This document shows, piece after piece, positions 32,789-41,076 of a DNA stretch of 64,000 nucleotides. The stretch is taken from NCBI GenBank assembly GCA_009693045.1, contig SHXZ01000004.1, positions 1-64,000 on the forward strand, in the 5' to 3' direction. The position numbers and the translations under genes are program-made. The DNA comes from Dehalococcoidia bacterium. Its GTDB lineage: Bacteria; Chloroflexota; Dehalococcoidia; Lucifugimonadales; SHYT01. The notes below the pieces were generated by a model. That model made no database searches. It was given only the letters and a program-made list of their open reading frames with translations, and was not told where the DNA came from. Position 1 is the first letter of the stretch; each line of letters begins with the position of its first letter.

Positions 32789-32881
32789 TGGCGGGGGGAG
32801 GGGGATTCGAACCCCCGAGGGGCCTTTTGAGCCCCCAACCGCTTAGCAGGCGGCCGCACTAGACCTCTATGCGATCCCCCC
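32789..32881 (-). tRNA. tRNA-Ser (anticodon GCU)
   Basis: On the minus strand the 93-base gene starts GGGGGGATCGC, pairs with TCCCCCC near its end and has an encoded CCA. The anticodon arm is CCGC-CTGCTAA-GCGG with GCT at the anticodon, a long variable arm (GGGGGC...GCCCCTC) typical of class II serine tRNA, and a T-arm GGGGGTTCGAATCCCCC. It would read AGC and AGU codons. It is 24 bp upstream of miaB on the same strand. Confidence 0.95.
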
Positions 32882-33004
32882 AGGGTGGTGCCCCAAGCTC
32901 GTGACGAGGCAGTGCGTCTATCGTAGCCGACGGCCCATACCGAGGACAAGGCGGTTTTCGTCAGCTTTTCTAAGCTAAGATTGTGATGGAAGTAACAAAG
33001 TCCC

Positions 33005-33331
33005 TTAAACCAGCCCTTTGAGCAGGCTCCGGTGGCAACGGCTTTCGTCTCGGCACGAGCACAACAGTGTGACGGTTCCCGCATTCGTCCGAGCGCGCAC
33101 CGCCTCCAGAAGCTCTCGTTTTGCCGCCATCTCGCTCACGTACGCGCGCGTGGAAGCCTCCCAGTCCACCGCCCCCGACTGGAACGCCTTCAGCAGCGGG
33201 CGGCTCGGCCCAAGCTCCGGCTGCCACTCGCTGACGCGCTCCTTCCGGACGCCTCGCGGCCACAGCTACATGATGAGGAGGCGGTAGCCGTCGTCCGACT
33301 CCGCGGGGTCATAGATGCGCTTCGTTCGGAT
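33005..33331 (-). pseudogene. DUF488 family protein, broken
   Basis: The minus-strand frame reads RTKRIYDPAESDDGYRLLIM, then an in-frame TAG (33266-33268), then LWPRGVRKERVSEWQPELG, with EASTRAYVSEMAAKREL and TVTLLCSCRDESRCHRS. This is the DUF488 (YeaO-like) pattern, in which the segment before and after the stop is normally continuous (DGYR....RLWPRG). No start codon lies before RTKRIYD, where a family C repeat begins. The loss of the start and the stop codon suggest a dead gene. Confidence 0.75.
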
Positions 33332-33340
33332 GGGCGTGGC

Positions 33341-33375
33341 TCCCTCACCCTCTCCCCATGGGAGAGGGAACAGTC
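33341..33375. repeat. Family C hairpin
   Basis: CCCTCACCCTCTCCC-CAT-GGGAGAGGGAACAG arms. It forms the 3' end of the downstream DinB coding region and abuts the broken DUF488 gene. Confidence 0.7.
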
Positions 33376-33872
33376 ACTGAGGAACGCGCTTGCACCCCCC
33401 GGATGGTCCTCACCTCACCCATGTGCGGCAGCAGGTGGCCTGCCAGCGCGCTGGACAGTAACATCGCCACCGGCGTTGGCCCCCAGTGGCCGCGCACCAT
33501 ACGCTGCGTCTCCGCCTCGGACAACGAGGCCAGGTACGCATCGGTGGAGGCCGCGACCTGCGCCGCGTACGCCATGACGAGTGACAGGTCCGGCGTGAGG
33601 TCGCTGACGACGCGCGGGTCTAGATCGCCGGGCGGCGGGACGTTGAGCCGCCGTCCCCATTCCCCCGCGTCCCACACCGTCCACGTCCCACGGACCAGCC
33701 TCTGGACAGTCCGGTCCTCCAGCCCGCTGGCGTGGAGCAGGATGGCGACGATGGGGCTGAGGCTTCCAGGCGGCGACCAGAACGCCTCGGATTCGGTTAA
33801 GCCCTGGCTAGCGCTACGCCACGCCTCGCGGACGTGGGCGGTCTGGTGGCGGAGGAGGTAGAGGGTGTTCAC
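33345..33872 (-). CDS. DinB-like four-helix protein, copy 1
   Basis: This 175-residue protein has the DinB/YfiT four-helix pattern: HQTAHVREAWRSASQGLTES, HASGLEDRTVQRLV and HLLPHMGEVRTIRG, with the His residues that usually bind a metal. A GTG at 33872 is the probable start; an ATG upstream would add residues encoded by the family A palindrome. Its last dozen residues (SSVTVPSPMGRG) come from a family C repeat. Close relative of the next gene upstream. Members act as thiol-dependent metalloenzymes; substrate unknown. Confidence 0.75.
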   Translation of the reverse strand: MNTLYLLRHQTAHVREAWRSASQGLTESEAFWSPPGSLSPIVAILLHASGLEDRTVQRLVRGTWTVWDAGEWGRRLNVPPPGDLDPRVVSDLTPDLSLVMAYAAQVAASTDAYLASLSEAETQRMVRGHWGPTPVAMLLSSALAGHLLPHMGEVRTIRGVQARSSVTVPSPMGRG

Positions 33873-33917
33873 GATGTTGCCGCCACCTGAAACGATCCTG
33901 GAAGGCAATCGCCCTGG

Positions 33918-33945
33918 GTAGGGGCGAGGCATACCTCGCCCCTAC
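33918..33945. repeat. Family A REP palindrome
   Basis: 28-bp copy with one centre change (GGCATACCT). It lies between the two DinB genes. Confidence 0.88.
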
Positions 33946-33975
33946 GAGTTACGGACGAGCACGTGTCAGGAATGG

Positions 33976-34482
33976 CTACCCCGCGTAGCCCTTGCCCCCA
34001 GAGCACCCCTTCAGGGCGGACATCTCGCCCATGTGGTCCGCGAAGTGCGTCACAAACGCGCCGGAGAGCATGTTGCCCAGTGCGTTCTCTCCACGCGAGG
34101 TGGTGATCTTCCGGTCCAGGTCGGCCGGCTTGAGCGCGTTCAAGTACGTCTCCGACGAGGCCAACACTTCGTTGACGTATTGCTTCACCAGGTTGATGTC
34201 CAGCTTCAGCTTCCGACCACCCTCAAGGTCCAGCCGTCCAACCGGAGGGGTGCCAAGCTTCTGCTGCCAGTTGCCGCTGTCCCAGATGGGGGGCTTGCCC
34301 TGCGCCGTCCGGTGGACAGTCTGGTCCAGGAAACCGGTGGAGTGCAGGATCAGGCTGCTGATAGGGTTCGTCACTCCAGGCGGCGCCCAGTGCAATTGCT
34401 CGGACGTCATGTCCCCAACGATGTTGGCGAAGTCCCGCCTCAGGCCGGTCACCTGTGTCTTCAAAAGGTCCAGTGCGTCCAC
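33976..34482 (-). CDS. DinB-like four-helix protein, copy 2
   Basis: The 168-residue protein shares layout with the neighbouring copy: LKTQVTGLRRDFANIVGDMT, SEQLHWAPPGVTNPISSLIL, HSTGFLDQTVHR and GAFVTHFADHMGEMSALKG. The His residues of the DinB metal site are present. The ATG at 34482 follows a GGAGG-type site and is 13 bp after moaE, so it may be in the moaD-moaE transcript. The two copies suggest local duplication. Confidence 0.82.
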   Translation of the reverse strand: MDALDLLKTQVTGLRRDFANIVGDMTSEQLHWAPPGVTNPISSLILHSTGFLDQTVHRTAQGKPPIWDSGNWQQKLGTPPVGRLDLEGGRKLKLDINLVKQYVNEVLASSETYLNALKPADLDRKITTSRGENALGNMLSGAFVTHFADHMGEMSALKGCSGGKGYAG

Positions 34483-34495
34483 GTTTCCTCCTATG

Positions 34496-34933
34496 CTACC
34501 CCGCCGGGCTCTTTGCCTCGGCGTGCTCTTCGCTGCCGATCCAGACGTACCCGCCCTCGTACACCTCTCGCTTCCAGATGGGGACCGTCATCTTGATGCG
34601 GTCCACCGCCTCAGCGCAAGCGTCAAAGGCCTCCTTCCTGTGGGCCGACGCGACCGCCACGACGAGGCTCACCTCGCCGATGTCCAGCTTGCCCAGCCGG
34701 TGCGCCACCGCCACGTCCACAGGCCACCTGGCCTTCAGCTCGTCAACCACTCGCCGCAGCTCCTGGACCGCCATCTCTTCGTACGCCTCGTACTCCAGGT
34801 ACTGGACGCGGCGTCCGTCGTTGTGGTCGCGCGTCACGCCCAGGAACGTCACCGTGGCTCCGTTGGACGGGCGCTGGACCAGCGCGGAGAGCTTTTCAGG
34901 CTCTAAGGGCTTGTGGGTGAGCAAGACGGTCAT
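34496..34933 (-). CDS. moaE: Molybdopterin synthase catalytic subunit MoaE
   Basis: MoaE inserts the dithiolene sulfurs into precursor Z, using MoaD thiocarboxylate as donor. The 145-residue protein has GATVTFLGVTRDHNDGRRVQY, YLEYEAYEEMAVQELRRV, VAVAHRLGKLDIGEVSLVVA, VASAHRKEAFDACAEAVDRI and the C-terminal VPIWKREVYEGG with the catalytic Lys. It begins 15 bp after the end of moaD. Confidence 0.95.
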   Translation of the reverse strand: MTVLLTHKPLEPEKLSALVQRPSNGATVTFLGVTRDHNDGRRVQYLEYEAYEEMAVQELRRVVDELKARWPVDVAVAHRLGKLDIGEVSLVVAVASAHRKEAFDACAEAVDRIKMTVPIWKREVYEGGYVWIGSEEHAEAKSPAG

Positions 34934-34948
34934 GGGGCGCCTCCCAAT

Positions 34949-35353
34949 CTAACCCCGTTCCCCCTTCCCTTCAGGGAAGGGGGAATAACTTCCCACCCCT
35001 TTAGAGCCCGCCCCATTCACTTCGTTCAGGGCAAGCTCTGAGCTTGCCGAAGGGGGAGGGACTGAGGGAGCGGTCGTTTGCCGATTCGCGCAGGAGTGAC
35101 AGAACGCGGCCCCACCGCTGACGGGCGGAATGACCGCGAGCTCGTCGCCATCGTGCAGCGCGTGGGTACGCTCTGCGTACTCGCGATTCACGGCGACCAT
35201 GGCGCGCGTCAGGACCGAAGGGAGCTTGGGGAAGCAGCGGCCCAGTTCGTCCAGGGCGTCGGTCACGGTCGCGTCAGGCGCTAGCTCTACCCACGCGTCC
35301 GTCGTCCCCGCCCTCTCGCGCGCGATGGCAAATAGCTTTACGGCAACCCTCAT
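34949..35353 (-). CDS. moaD: Molybdopterin synthase sulfur carrier subunit MoaD with extended C-terminus
   Basis: The first 81 residues are a normal MoaD: VKLFAIARERAGTTDAWVEL, ALDELGRCFPKL, VAVNREYAERTHALHDGDEL and AVIPPVSGG. In working MoaD the Gly-Gly is the C-terminus, where MoeB adenylates it and sulfur is added. Here 53 more residues follow (AAFCHSCANRQ, then a family C repeat read in frame). Unless the tail is cut off or translation ends early, the carrier cannot be charged. A MoaD-MoaE fusion in mycobacteria is cut after its Gly-Gly, so processing is possible. Confidence 0.85.
   Translation of the reverse strand: MRVAVKLFAIARERAGTTDAWVELAPDATVTDALDELGRCFPKLPSVLTRAMVAVNREYAERTHALHDGDELAVIPPVSGGAAFCHSCANRQTTAPSVPPPSASSELALNEVNGAGSKGVGSYSPFPEGKGERG
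34951..35066. repeat. Family C tract forming the MoaD tail
   Basis: CTAACCCCGTTCCCCCTTCC, AGGGAAGGGGGA, a TTCGTTCAGGGCAAGCTCTG insert and GGGGGAGGGACTGAGGGAG follow one another. It is read in frame as the end of moaD. Confidence 0.8.
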
Positions 35354-35407
35354 AGTAAACGCATTATAGCGCGTGCCGCCGAGCTAGGCGAGAAGCGGCA
35401 CAAAACA

Positions 35408-35434
35408 GCGAGGGCCGCTCGGTGCGGCCATCGC
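35408..35434 (-). terminator. Hairpin after the B12-binding subunit gene
   Basis: GCGAGGGCCGC and GCGGCCATCGC (one mismatch) with a 5-base loop lie 24 bp after the stop of the minus-strand mutase subunit. No T-run follows, so its strength is doubtful. Confidence 0.45.
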
Positions 35435-35457
35435 TGGCTGGTCAAGATGCGCGCAGG

Positions 35458-35883
35458 TTACTCCCGCGCGTGCTGCCGCTTTTCTTTCACAGCCTGGCGG
35501 ATGAACTTCTCGATGTCCTCGGTAGAGGTGCCGGGCCCAAAGACCCCGGACACGCCCATTTCTTTGAGTTGAGGCCGGTCTTCCTCAGGGATGATGCCGC
35601 CCAAGAGGACGATGGTGTCCTCCATGCCCTGCTTCTTCATCAGGTCAAGGATGGGCGGCACCAGCTCCATGTGCGCGCCGGAGAGGATGGACAGGCCGAC
35701 AACGTCCACGTCCTCCTGAACCGCCGCCTCAACAATCATTTGGGGCGTCTGCCGGATGCCGGTGTAGACGACCTCCATACCAGCGTCGCGCAGCGCCCTC
35801 GCCACCACCTTCGCGCCGCGGTCGTGCCCGTCCAGCCCCGGCTTGGCCACGAGGACTCTGATGTTTTCACGCTGCTCTACCAC
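35458..35883 (-). CDS. Methylmalonyl-CoA mutase, B12-binding subunit
   Basis: This 141-residue protein is the separate cobalamin-binding half of the mutase. The B12 motif [19 protein letters not shown] supplies the His that ligates cobalt; [10 protein letters not shown] and [11 protein letters not shown] are the other family motifs. It begins [16 protein letters not shown]. Together with the large subunit at 38754-40418 it converts methylmalonyl-CoA to succinyl-CoA. The epimerase gene lies just upstream on the same strand. Confidence 0.95.
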   Translation of the reverse strand: MVEQRENIRVLVAKPGLDGHDRGAKVVARALRDAGMEVVYTGIRQTPQMIVEAAVQEDVDVVGLSILSGAHMELVPPILDLMKKQGMEDTIVLLGGIIPEEDRPQLKEMGVSGVFGPGTSTEDIEKFIRQAVKEKRQHARE

Positions 35884-36014
35884 GGGGAATCACCTCCACG
35901 GGAGTGCAAAGCTGCCAGCACTCTATTGTAGCGCATCACTCAAGTCCGGTCGCGCAAGGTCAGGAACCCAAGCGGGGCATTCCCGTCTTCCGAAAACACT
36001 CCAAAGCGGACTGT

Positions 36015-36042
36015 GTAGGGGCGATTCATGAATCGCCCCTAC
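36015..36042. repeat. Family A palindrome, ATTCATGAAT core variant
   Basis: Perfect 28-bp palindrome with half-site GTAGGGGCGATTCA. The outer arms equal those of the other copies while the central ten bases differ symmetrically (ATTCATGAAT in place of AGGCATGCCT). Confidence 0.9.
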
Positions 36043-36092
36043 ATCCCTTCCAACACCCACCACGCAAACAAGAGGCAGAGGGCAGGCCTGCC

Positions 36093-36515
36093 TTAATGGG
36101 CCGGGCTGTCCACCAACTCTATCAGCACGCCGCGCGTGGACCGCGGGTGCATGAACGCGATCATCCCCGCCAGGCCCTTGCGCGGCGCCTTGTCAATGAG
36201 CTGTACGCCCTTGGCGTCCAGGGCCTTCAGCGTATCGGCCAGGTGGTCCACCTCAAAGCAGATGTGGTGCACGCCCTCGCCGCGCTGCTCAATGAACCGC
36301 GCCACGCCGCTCGTCGGGTCCGTGGGCTGAATGAACTCCAGCTCGGTCCCGCCGATCTTGACGAGCGCAGCGAGCACCTTCTGGTCGGTGACCTCCTGCA
36401 CGTTCACATTGCCGATGCCGAAGGTGTCCTGGTAGAACTTGACCGTGTCGCGGATATCCTTGACGGCGATGCAGACGTGGTGCAGGTGCTTGGCGGTGCA
36501 GACGGAGTCAGGCAT
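36093..36515 (-). CDS. mce: Methylmalonyl-CoA epimerase
   Basis: The epimerase interconverts (S)- and (R)-methylmalonyl-CoA. The 140-residue vicinal-oxygen-chelate protein has LHHVCIAVKDIRDTVKFYQD, GGTELEFIQPTDPTSGVARF, GEGVHHICFEVDHLADTL and HPRSTRGVLIELVD, which hold the metal-binding His and Glu. The ATG at 36515 has AGAGGAGG upstream. It lies within the methylmalonyl-CoA gene group. Confidence 0.95.
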   Translation of the reverse strand: MPDSVCTAKHLHHVCIAVKDIRDTVKFYQDTFGIGNVNVQEVTDQKVLAALVKIGGTELEFIQPTDPTSGVARFIEQRGEGVHHICFEVDHLADTLKALDAKGVQLIDKAPRKGLAGMIAFMHPRSTRGVLIELVDSPAH

Positions 36516-36578
36516 AGGGTTCCTCCTCTGTCGTTTGGAACGCCGGTGGCGATGTAACGCGTGACGCAAGGTGGTATA

Positions 36579-36965
36579 TCACGACGAGATTGCCTGAGGC
36601 GGAATAAACTCCAACAGCTTCCTGACGAGCTCTCTTATTTTTGGCAGCAGTACCTCAATATCTCTCGGCTCTAACTGAACTTCAAAGTAGTTATGGTGAA
36701 GGCTCTCAGCCAAATACAAATCTTGTGCCAGCGATTCATCCTTCAACTCCTCTGTTATCTTGAGGACGAAATTATGTAATTGCCAATGGGACTGAATGGG
36801 TACATTCTTCGTCACTGCTAACGCATGAACCGCTTCTGCTACACTTCCCCATAAAAGTTCGCCCGCCTTGCCGGCTTCGCCGTTTTGGAGAGCAATCAAG
36901 CCGTTCTCTAAGTGCAGTGGGTCACTTTCCCGCAACGGCAGCCGACTTTCTCTGGCCACAGCCAT
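36579..36965 (-). CDS. HEPN/PaREP1-like helical protein
   Basis: The 128-residue all-helical protein has GEAGKAGELLWGSVAEAVHA, SHWQLHNFVLKITEELKDE and YLAESLHHNYFEVQLEPRD, a layout seen in the HEPN-related PaREP1 group. The Rx4-6H motif of HEPN nucleases is not clear. It is more AT-rich than its neighbours and starts 2 bp after the acyl-CoA dehydrogenase gene. HEPN proteins often act as toxins or partners of nucleotidyltransferases, but none is adjacent. Function unknown. Confidence 0.55.
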   Translation of the reverse strand: MAVARESRLPLRESDPLHLENGLIALQNGEAGKAGELLWGSVAEAVHALAVTKNVPIQSHWQLHNFVLKITEELKDESLAQDLYLAESLHHNYFEVQLEPRDIEVLLPKIRELVRKLLEFIPPQAISS

Positions 36966-36967
36966 GC

Positions 36968-38119
36968 CTACACGGCCTCCTGGAGCAGCTGGCGGGCGAT
37001 GATGTTCCGCTGGACCTCGGACGTGCCTTCGTAGATCATGGTCACGCGGGCATCGCGGTAGTACCGCTCCACGTTCGTGGGGCGGATGTAGCCGTTGCCG
37101 CCGTGGATCTGCACCGCGCGGTCCGCGCAGAAGACCGCCGTCTCCGAGCCGAACGCCTTCGCAAATGACGCTTCCTTGAGGAACGGCTGGCCTGTGTCCT
37201 TCAGCATCGCGGCCTGGTAGGTCAGCAGGCGCGACGCCTCAATGCGCATCGCCATGTCCGCCAGGTAGAACTGGATGGCCTGGAAGTCGGCGATGGGGCG
37301 CCCGAAGGCCTGGCGCTGTTTCGCGTACTTGATGGCGGCGTCGAAGGCGCCCTGCGCGATTCCCACGCTCTGCGCCGCGATGGAGATGCGGCTGGTGTCC
37401 AGGATCTGCATGCACTCCTGGAACCCGCGGCCCTCCGGTCCGAGCCGGTTCGCCTCCGGCACCTCCACGTCGTCAAAGAACACGGTGGCCGTGTCGGAGC
37501 CGCGCACGCCCATCTTGCCGTGGATCTTCTGCGCCGACAGCCCCTTCGCACCCTTGTCCACCACCAGCGCCACGAAGCCGCGGTGCCGCAGCTCTTTGTT
37601 CGTGTTGGCGAGCACGATGTAGGTGTCGGCGTTCACGCCGTTGGTGATGAACGTCTTGCTGCCGTTGACGACGTATTTGCCATCCCTCTTCGTGGCGATA
37701 GTGGAGGCGGCAGCGGCGTCGCTGCCGTTACCCGGCTCAGTCAGGCAAAACGCCCCCAGCTTGGCGCCGGAGGCCATGCCGGGGAGCCACCGCGCCTTCT
37801 GCTCCTCCGAGCCGAAGGTGTTGATGAACTGCGCCGACAGCGAGACGTGGGCCAGGTACGTCACGCTGGTGGAGGCGTCCAGCCTGGCCAGCTCCTCAAT
37901 CACCACCGCGATGGACTTGACGCTTCCGCCTGAGCCCCCGTGCTTAGGGTCAAGCGTGATGCCCGTGATGCCCAGCTTGCTGACCGCCATCCAGACATCC
38001 CAGGAAAAGACCTCCTGCTCGTCAATCTCCGCCGCCCTGGGGGCCAGCTCCTTCTCCGCGAACTGACGCACCATGTTGCGGAGCATCAATTCCTCTTCGT
38101 TCAGCATGATGTCGGCCAT
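36968..38119 (-). CDS. Acyl-CoA dehydrogenase
   Basis: This 383-residue FAD enzyme introduces a trans-2 double bond into acyl-CoAs. It has ITLDPKHGGSGGSVKSIAVV, AFCLTEPGNGSDAAAASTIA, DTSRISIAAQSVGIAQGAFD, QIHGGNGYIRPTNVERYYRD and the C-terminal VTMIYEGTSEVQRNIIARQL with the catalytic Glu. Acyl chain preference cannot be told; its place between methylmalonyl-CoA pathway genes suggests branched or short acyl groups that yield propionyl-CoA. Confidence 0.95.
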   Translation of the reverse strand: MADIMLNEEELMLRNMVRQFAEKELAPRAAEIDEQEVFSWDVWMAVSKLGITGITLDPKHGGSGGSVKSIAVVIEELARLDASTSVTYLAHVSLSAQFINTFGSEEQKARWLPGMASGAKLGAFCLTEPGNGSDAAAASTIATKRDGKYVVNGSKTFITNGVNADTYIVLANTNKELRHRGFVALVVDKGAKGLSAQKIHGKMGVRGSDTATVFFDDVEVPEANRLGPEGRGFQECMQILDTSRISIAAQSVGIAQGAFDAAIKYAKQRQAFGRPIADFQAIQFYLADMAMRIEASRLLTYQAAMLKDTGQPFLKEASFAKAFGSETAVFCADRAVQIHGGNGYIRPTNVERYYRDARVTMIYEGTSEVQRNIIARQLLQEAV

Positions 38120-38152
38120 GAGGGACCTCCTTTGACGATTCGGGAGAGGAAA

Positions 38153-38713
38153 CTAGGCAAGGACCTCGTCGCTGGATAGCGTTATGTCAGGGAACGCCTC
38201 CGACGCCAGCCGCTCGCCCTTGGCGACACGGGTCACGCTGAGATATCCGTCGAGCGAGGGTTGCCGGAAGACCTGAAAGATCCTCTGTTTCAGGTCCATC
38301 AGCCACACCTCTCGGATTCCCACGCGTGCGTAGAGGGGGAGCTTGACCCGGCGCTTAAAGGCTGCACTTGTATCCGCAACCTCAATGAGAAAAAGAAGGT
38401 CGGACGGCTGCGGCAGCCTGTCGCGGTACTGCGTAGCGGGCGGAATAAGGAGCATGAGGTCGGGTTGCGGTTCCGATGTCTCACCCAAGGCTATGAGGTT
38501 CTGTGAGCTAACAACCGCGCGACGGCGCAGCCGAGTGATGAAGAGCTCGTGCAGCGTCAGCACCGTGTAGGCATGCCGTTTGCCGATAGCTGCCATCTGC
38601 ACAATCTCCCCATCCAGCAGCTCCACCCGATCATCCTCGGTGAAGATGCGGGCCTTCCCCATCCGGTGGTATTCAGCGATGGTGAAGCGGTACCGAGCCG
38701 GCAGGGTTGCCAT
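38153..38713 (-). CDS. Uma2 family (DUF820) endonuclease-fold protein
   Basis: The 186-residue protein has the PD-(D/E)xK fold pattern of Uma2: YHRMGKARIFTEDDRVELLD, EPQPDLMLLIP, LLFLIEVADTSAAFKRRVKL and GIREVWLMDLKQR. The Asp, Glu and Lys positions of the active site are all present. Family members are abundant in cyanobacteria and Chloroflexota, often near mobile DNA, and their role is uncertain. It lies alone between the dehydrogenase and mutase genes. Confidence 0.85.
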   Translation of the reverse strand: MATLPARYRFTIAEYHRMGKARIFTEDDRVELLDGEIVQMAAIGKRHAYTVLTLHELFITRLRRRAVVSSQNLIALGETSEPQPDLMLLIPPATQYRDRLPQPSDLLFLIEVADTSAAFKRRVKLPLYARVGIREVWLMDLKQRIFQVFRQPSLDGYLSVTRVAKGERLASEAFPDITLSSDEVLA

Positions 38714-38753
38714 CGCGCGACCTCTTACGTTCGTTCTCTCGCTTGGACAGCGC

Positions 38754-40418
38754 CTACACCGTCACCTGGTGCTTCGCCTCGCCGAAGACCTTGCGGAAGG
38801 TCCCCGCGATCTCGCCGACGGAGGTGTAGGACTCAACGCACTCCATGATCGCGGGCACCGTGTTCTCGGTGGAGTGGGCGACGCCCTCCAGATCCTTGAG
38901 CGCCTTCTGCACGCGGTTGTTGTCCCGCTTGCGGCGCACTTCCTGGAGGTTGGTGACCTGCTGCCGCTCCGCCTCTTTGTTGATGCGCAGGATGTTCTTG
39001 ACCGGCGGCTCCTCCGTGCGGAACCGGTTGACGCCGACCACGACCCGTTTGCCCTGCTCCACGAGCCGCTGGTGCTTGTAAGCCGAGTCGGCGATCTCAC
39101 GCTGCTGGAAGCTCTGCTCCAGCGCCGCCAGCGCGCCACCCATGTCGTCAATGCGGCGGATGTACTCAAACGCCTTCTCTTCAAGCTGGCTGGTGAGCGC
39201 CTCAATGTAGTACGAGCCGCCCAGCGGGTCCACCACGTCGGCGACGCCGCTCTCGTTGGCGAGGATTTGCTGGGTCCGCAGCGAGATTTGCACCGACTCC
39301 TCGGTCGGCAGCGCCAGCGCCTCGTCCCGCGAGTTCACGTGCAGCGATTGCGTGCCACCCAGCACGGCCGCCAGCCCCTGCACCGTGCACCGGATGACGT
39401 TGTTGTCTGGCTGCTGCGCCGTCAGCGTGACGCCCGCCGTCTGCGTGTGGAAACGGAGCGTCCACGCGCGCGGGTTCTTGGACTTGAACCGCTCGCGCAT
39501 GATCTTGGCCCACATGCGGCGCGCCGCGCGGAACTTCGCCACCTCTTCCAGCAGGTTGTTGTGCGAGGCGAAGAAGAACGCGAGCTGCGGCCCGAAGCTG
39601 TCCACGTCCAGGCCCGCGTCAATGGCGCCCTGGACGTACTCAATACCGTCGCTCAGCGTGAAGGCCAGCTCTTGCGCCGCCGTGCAGCCCGCCTCGCGCA
39701 TGTGGTAGCCGCTGATGCTGATGGTGTTCCACTTTGGCATGTTCTTGGCGCAGTACTGGAACACGTCCGTCACCAGCCGCAGGGACGGCTTCGGCGGGTA
39801 GATGTACGTGCCGCGCGCGATGTACTCCTTGAGAATGTCGTTTTGCACCGTGCCGTCCAGTTTGTCCTGCGCCACGCCCTGCCTCTTGCCCACGGCGGCG
39901 TACAGGCACATGAGGATGGACGCCGTGCCGTTGATGGTCATGGAGGTGCTGACTTTGTCCAGCGGGATGTTGTCAAACAGGACCTCCATGTCCCGCAGCG
40001 ACGCGATGGGCACCCCCACCTTCCCCACCTCGCCCAGCGCCATCGGGTCGTCCGAGTCGTACCCCGTCTGCGTCGGCAGGTCAAACGCCACCGAGAGGCC
40101 CGTCTGGCCCTGCTCCAGCAGGAACCGGTATCGGCGGTTGGACTCCTCCGCCGTGGCGAAGCCGGAGTACTGGCGCATCGTCCACGTGCGTCCGCGGTAC
40201 ATCGTGGGCTGGACGCCTCGGGTGTACGGGTACTCGCCGGGGAAGCCCGCGTCGCGGTCGTAGTCAAAGCCAAGCCGCTCCAGGTCCTCCGGCGTGTACA
40301 CCGTCTCCTGGGGGATTCCGGACTCGGTTTCAAAGGATGGCTGGCGCTCCGGCGCGCGCTTCAGGGCAGGGTCAAGCGTCTTCTCGCGCCACTCTTGCTT
40401 CGTCCTGCGTGCGGCCAT
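38754..40418 (-). CDS. Methylmalonyl-CoA mutase, large (catalytic) subunit
   Basis: The 554-residue TIM-barrel subunit has FPYTRG-type substrate motif [77 protein letters not shown] and THTQ-like [20 protein letters not shown]. It lacks the B12 domain, which is encoded separately at 35458-35883. The ATG at 40418 has AAGGAGG upstream. The C-terminal extension ([18 protein letters not shown]) is usual for this split form. Confidence 0.96.
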   Translation of the reverse strand: MAARRTKQEWREKTLDPALKRAPERQPSFETESGIPQETVYTPEDLERLGFDYDRDAGFPGEYPYTRGVQPTMYRGRTWTMRQYSGFATAEESNRRYRFLLEQGQTGLSVAFDLPTQTGYDSDDPMALGEVGKVGVPIASLRDMEVLFDNIPLDKVSTSMTINGTASILMCLYAAVGKRQGVAQDKLDGTVQNDILKEYIARGTYIYPPKPSLRLVTDVFQYCAKNMPKWNTISISGYHMREAGCTAAQELAFTLSDGIEYVQGAIDAGLDVDSFGPQLAFFFASHNNLLEEVAKFRAARRMWAKIMRERFKSKNPRAWTLRFHTQTAGVTLTAQQPDNNVIRCTVQGLAAVLGGTQSLHVNSRDEALALPTEESVQISLRTQQILANESGVADVVDPLGGSYYIEALTSQLEEKAFEYIRRIDDMGGALAALEQSFQQREIADSAYKHQRLVEQGKRVVVGVNRFRTEEPPVKNILRINKEAERQQVTNLQEVRRKRDNNRVQKALKDLEGVAHSTENTVPAIMECVESYTSVGEIAGTFRKVFGEAKHQVTV

Positions 40419-40548
40419 CGTGGCCTCCTTGCGCTGTTTGGGCGCCGTTAGGCTGCTCAAAGTGTAGCCGCGCCGCCTGGGCGCGTCAATTTGGGCAGGG
40501 CGCAGCCCTGCATCCTTGGCGCAATGCGGGGCATGGTGGTGTCATTCC

Positions 40549-40576
40549 GTAGGGGCGAGGCATGCCTCGCCCCTAC
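40549..40576. repeat. Family A REP palindrome upstream of the RAYT gene
   Basis: Perfect 28-bp copy. It opens a cluster of five copies or remnants (40549, about 41050, 41380, 41498, 41781) around and within the RAYT gene. Confidence 0.92.
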
Positions 40577-40704
40577 GTTTTCGGGCTGCGCGTTCTTCGG
40601 TAGGAGCGTTGTTGCCGCACCCGTTTCCGTCGGGCGAGGAGACCTTACCCCGTCCCGCCTGTGACGGGTCATCCCCCCTTCCAACAGATCGCGGCACCAT
40701 TCCG

Positions 40705-41048
40705 AGGCGGCTTCCGCTCGGCAAACCGTCAGTTCTTGGAACCGCTTCCCCATCCTCCGCCTTGACTTCATCAAGCCGGAGGAGAAGGCCCATCACGATC
40801 GCGTCGTCGCCCTCGTGGAGGAGATGCTCGCCCTCCAGCAGCGCCGCCACCCCGCCGTACCGCTCACCGCCACGGACCGAGAGGAGCTTGACCGCCGCGT
40901 CGCCCAGCAAGACCGCGCCATAGACGAGGCCATCTATGACCTGTACGGCCTCACCGCAGACGAACGCCGCATCGTGGAAGGGGCCGTCCCCGTGCCCGCC
41001 GCGGGCACGTCCTCTGGCCATCCCCGCCGCCGCACGCACACCACGTAG
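40705..41048 (+). pseudogene. C-terminal remnant of an Eco57I/TaqI-like restriction-modification enzyme
   Basis: Two frames joined by one extra base near 40752 read GFRSANRQFLEPLP then ILRLDFIKPEEKAHHDRVVA, LVEEMLALQQRR and DEAIYDLYGLTADERRIVEG. This is the end of the target-recognition region of large class I methylase/restriction enzymes. The rest of the gene is missing; a family A palindrome lies 130 bp upstream and another remnant at its 3' end. It is dead. Confidence 0.65.
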
Positions 41049-41076
41049 TGGTGATGCATGCCTCGCCCCGCATGCC

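Noticed and set aside
33266-33268. Recoded amber codon (pyrrolysine) in the DUF488 frame
   Set aside because: No sign of a recoding system, and the gene also lacks its start; a plain nonsense mutation is simpler.
36579-36965. Type II toxin-antitoxin pair of HEPN and nucleotidyltransferase
   Set aside because: No nucleotidyltransferase gene is adjacent and the HEPN catalytic motif is not clear.
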